A DNA stretch of 63,966 bases, taken from an uncultured Eubacteriales bacterium (GTDB lineage Bacteria; Bacillota; Clostridia; Peptostreptococcales; Anaerovoracaceae). Location of the stretch: NCBI GenBank assembly GCA_902795135.1, contig CADBJW010000007.1:1-63966 (forward strand), read 5' to 3'. Every line of letters begins with the position of its first letter. Positions within the stretch are counted from its first letter, which is position 1. This document shows, in pieces, positions 63,932 to 63,966 of the stretch. The notes under the pieces were generated by a model that was given only the letters and a program-made list of their open reading frames with translations, did not search any database and was not told the origin of the DNA. Both the position numbers and the translations under genes were made by a program.

Positions 63932-63966
63932 TTACTTATCAGCACCTGCTCCATTGATCGGTGGGA
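63932..63966 (-). CDS. 3' end of a gene truncated by the window edge
   Basis: In one minus-strand frame the edge reads PPINGAGADK followed by TAA (63932-63934), 31 bp before a strong terminator. Another frame ends at a nearby TGA, so the frame choice is tentative. Too short for a function. Confidence 0.4.
   Translation of the reverse strand, partial: PPINGAGADK

Overview
The window looks like a chromosomal segment of a low-to-mid GC Bacillota, most likely an anaerobic, amino-acid-fermenting member of class Clostridia. The evidence is: a PolC-type replicase; the Firmicutes gene order pyrH-frr-uppS-cdsA-dxr-rseP-ispG-polC-rimP-nusA-ylxR-ylxQ-infB-rbfA-nrnA-truB-ribF-rpsO-pnp; strong AAGGAGG-type ribosome binding sites; a tetrahydrofolate riboswitch in front of folT; a DUF5688 protein; and a ferredoxin-linked 2-oxoacid oxidoreductase. 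The family-level placement is inference. Almost all genes lie on the minus strand.

Layout. (1) 1-250: two tandem consensus promoters fire leftwards out of the window, probably into an rRNA operon. (2) 250-8300, accessory: EamA and MFS transporters, THF riboswitch plus folT, rqcP and HU separated by a repeat, an SSS symporter operon that starts with a tiny membrane protein, a small AT-rich secreted protein, tandem palindromes, and a decayed IS1182-type transposase. (3) 8300-20560: a protein-quality-control and envelope block read as CYTH-tig-clpP-clpX-lon-engB-DUF1232-hpt-cls-mtaD-spoVB-like. (4) 20590-25220: two divergent paralogous acetyltransferases, gpmI, thiN and an isolated eutH. (5) 25245-47520: the conserved translation, RNA-processing, isoprenoid and replication cluster, with one tRNA-Pro(CGG). 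(6) 47620-50270: larB, a dynamin-like GTPase and 5-formyl-THF cyclo-ligase, standing where rpsB-tsf usually precede pyrH. (7) 50500-62080: putP, a TetR regulator and a ten-gene catabolic operon. (8) 62100-63966: a RelQ-type (p)ppGpp synthetase, a DUF5688 protein and the edge of another gene.

How the genes work together. The most distinctive unit is the operon read from 62005 down to 52806: SSS symporter, nitrilase-superfamily hydrolase, 59-residue membrane protein, NCS1 permease, four-subunit 2-oxoacid:ferredoxin oxidoreductase (VorB/KorA type), family III CoA-transferase and class I aminotransferase. It starts at a perfect TTGACA-17-TATAAT promoter. The gene set suggests import of a nitrogenous compound, release of an amino acid or oxoacid, oxidative decarboxylation that reduces ferredoxin, and CoA exchange. 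The substrate cannot be read from the sequence.

The most unusual single gene is polC. Its PHP domain runs straight through with no inserted 3'-5' exonuclease domain (1156 residues, against about 1430 for a usual PolC). Other regulatory points are a terminator hairpin inside the rimP-nusA leader, a structured rpsO leader, a family of GTGTCAA...TTGACAC hairpins, and a 30-bp hairpin repeat beside rqcP. I saw no CRISPR array, prophage or intact insertion sequence.
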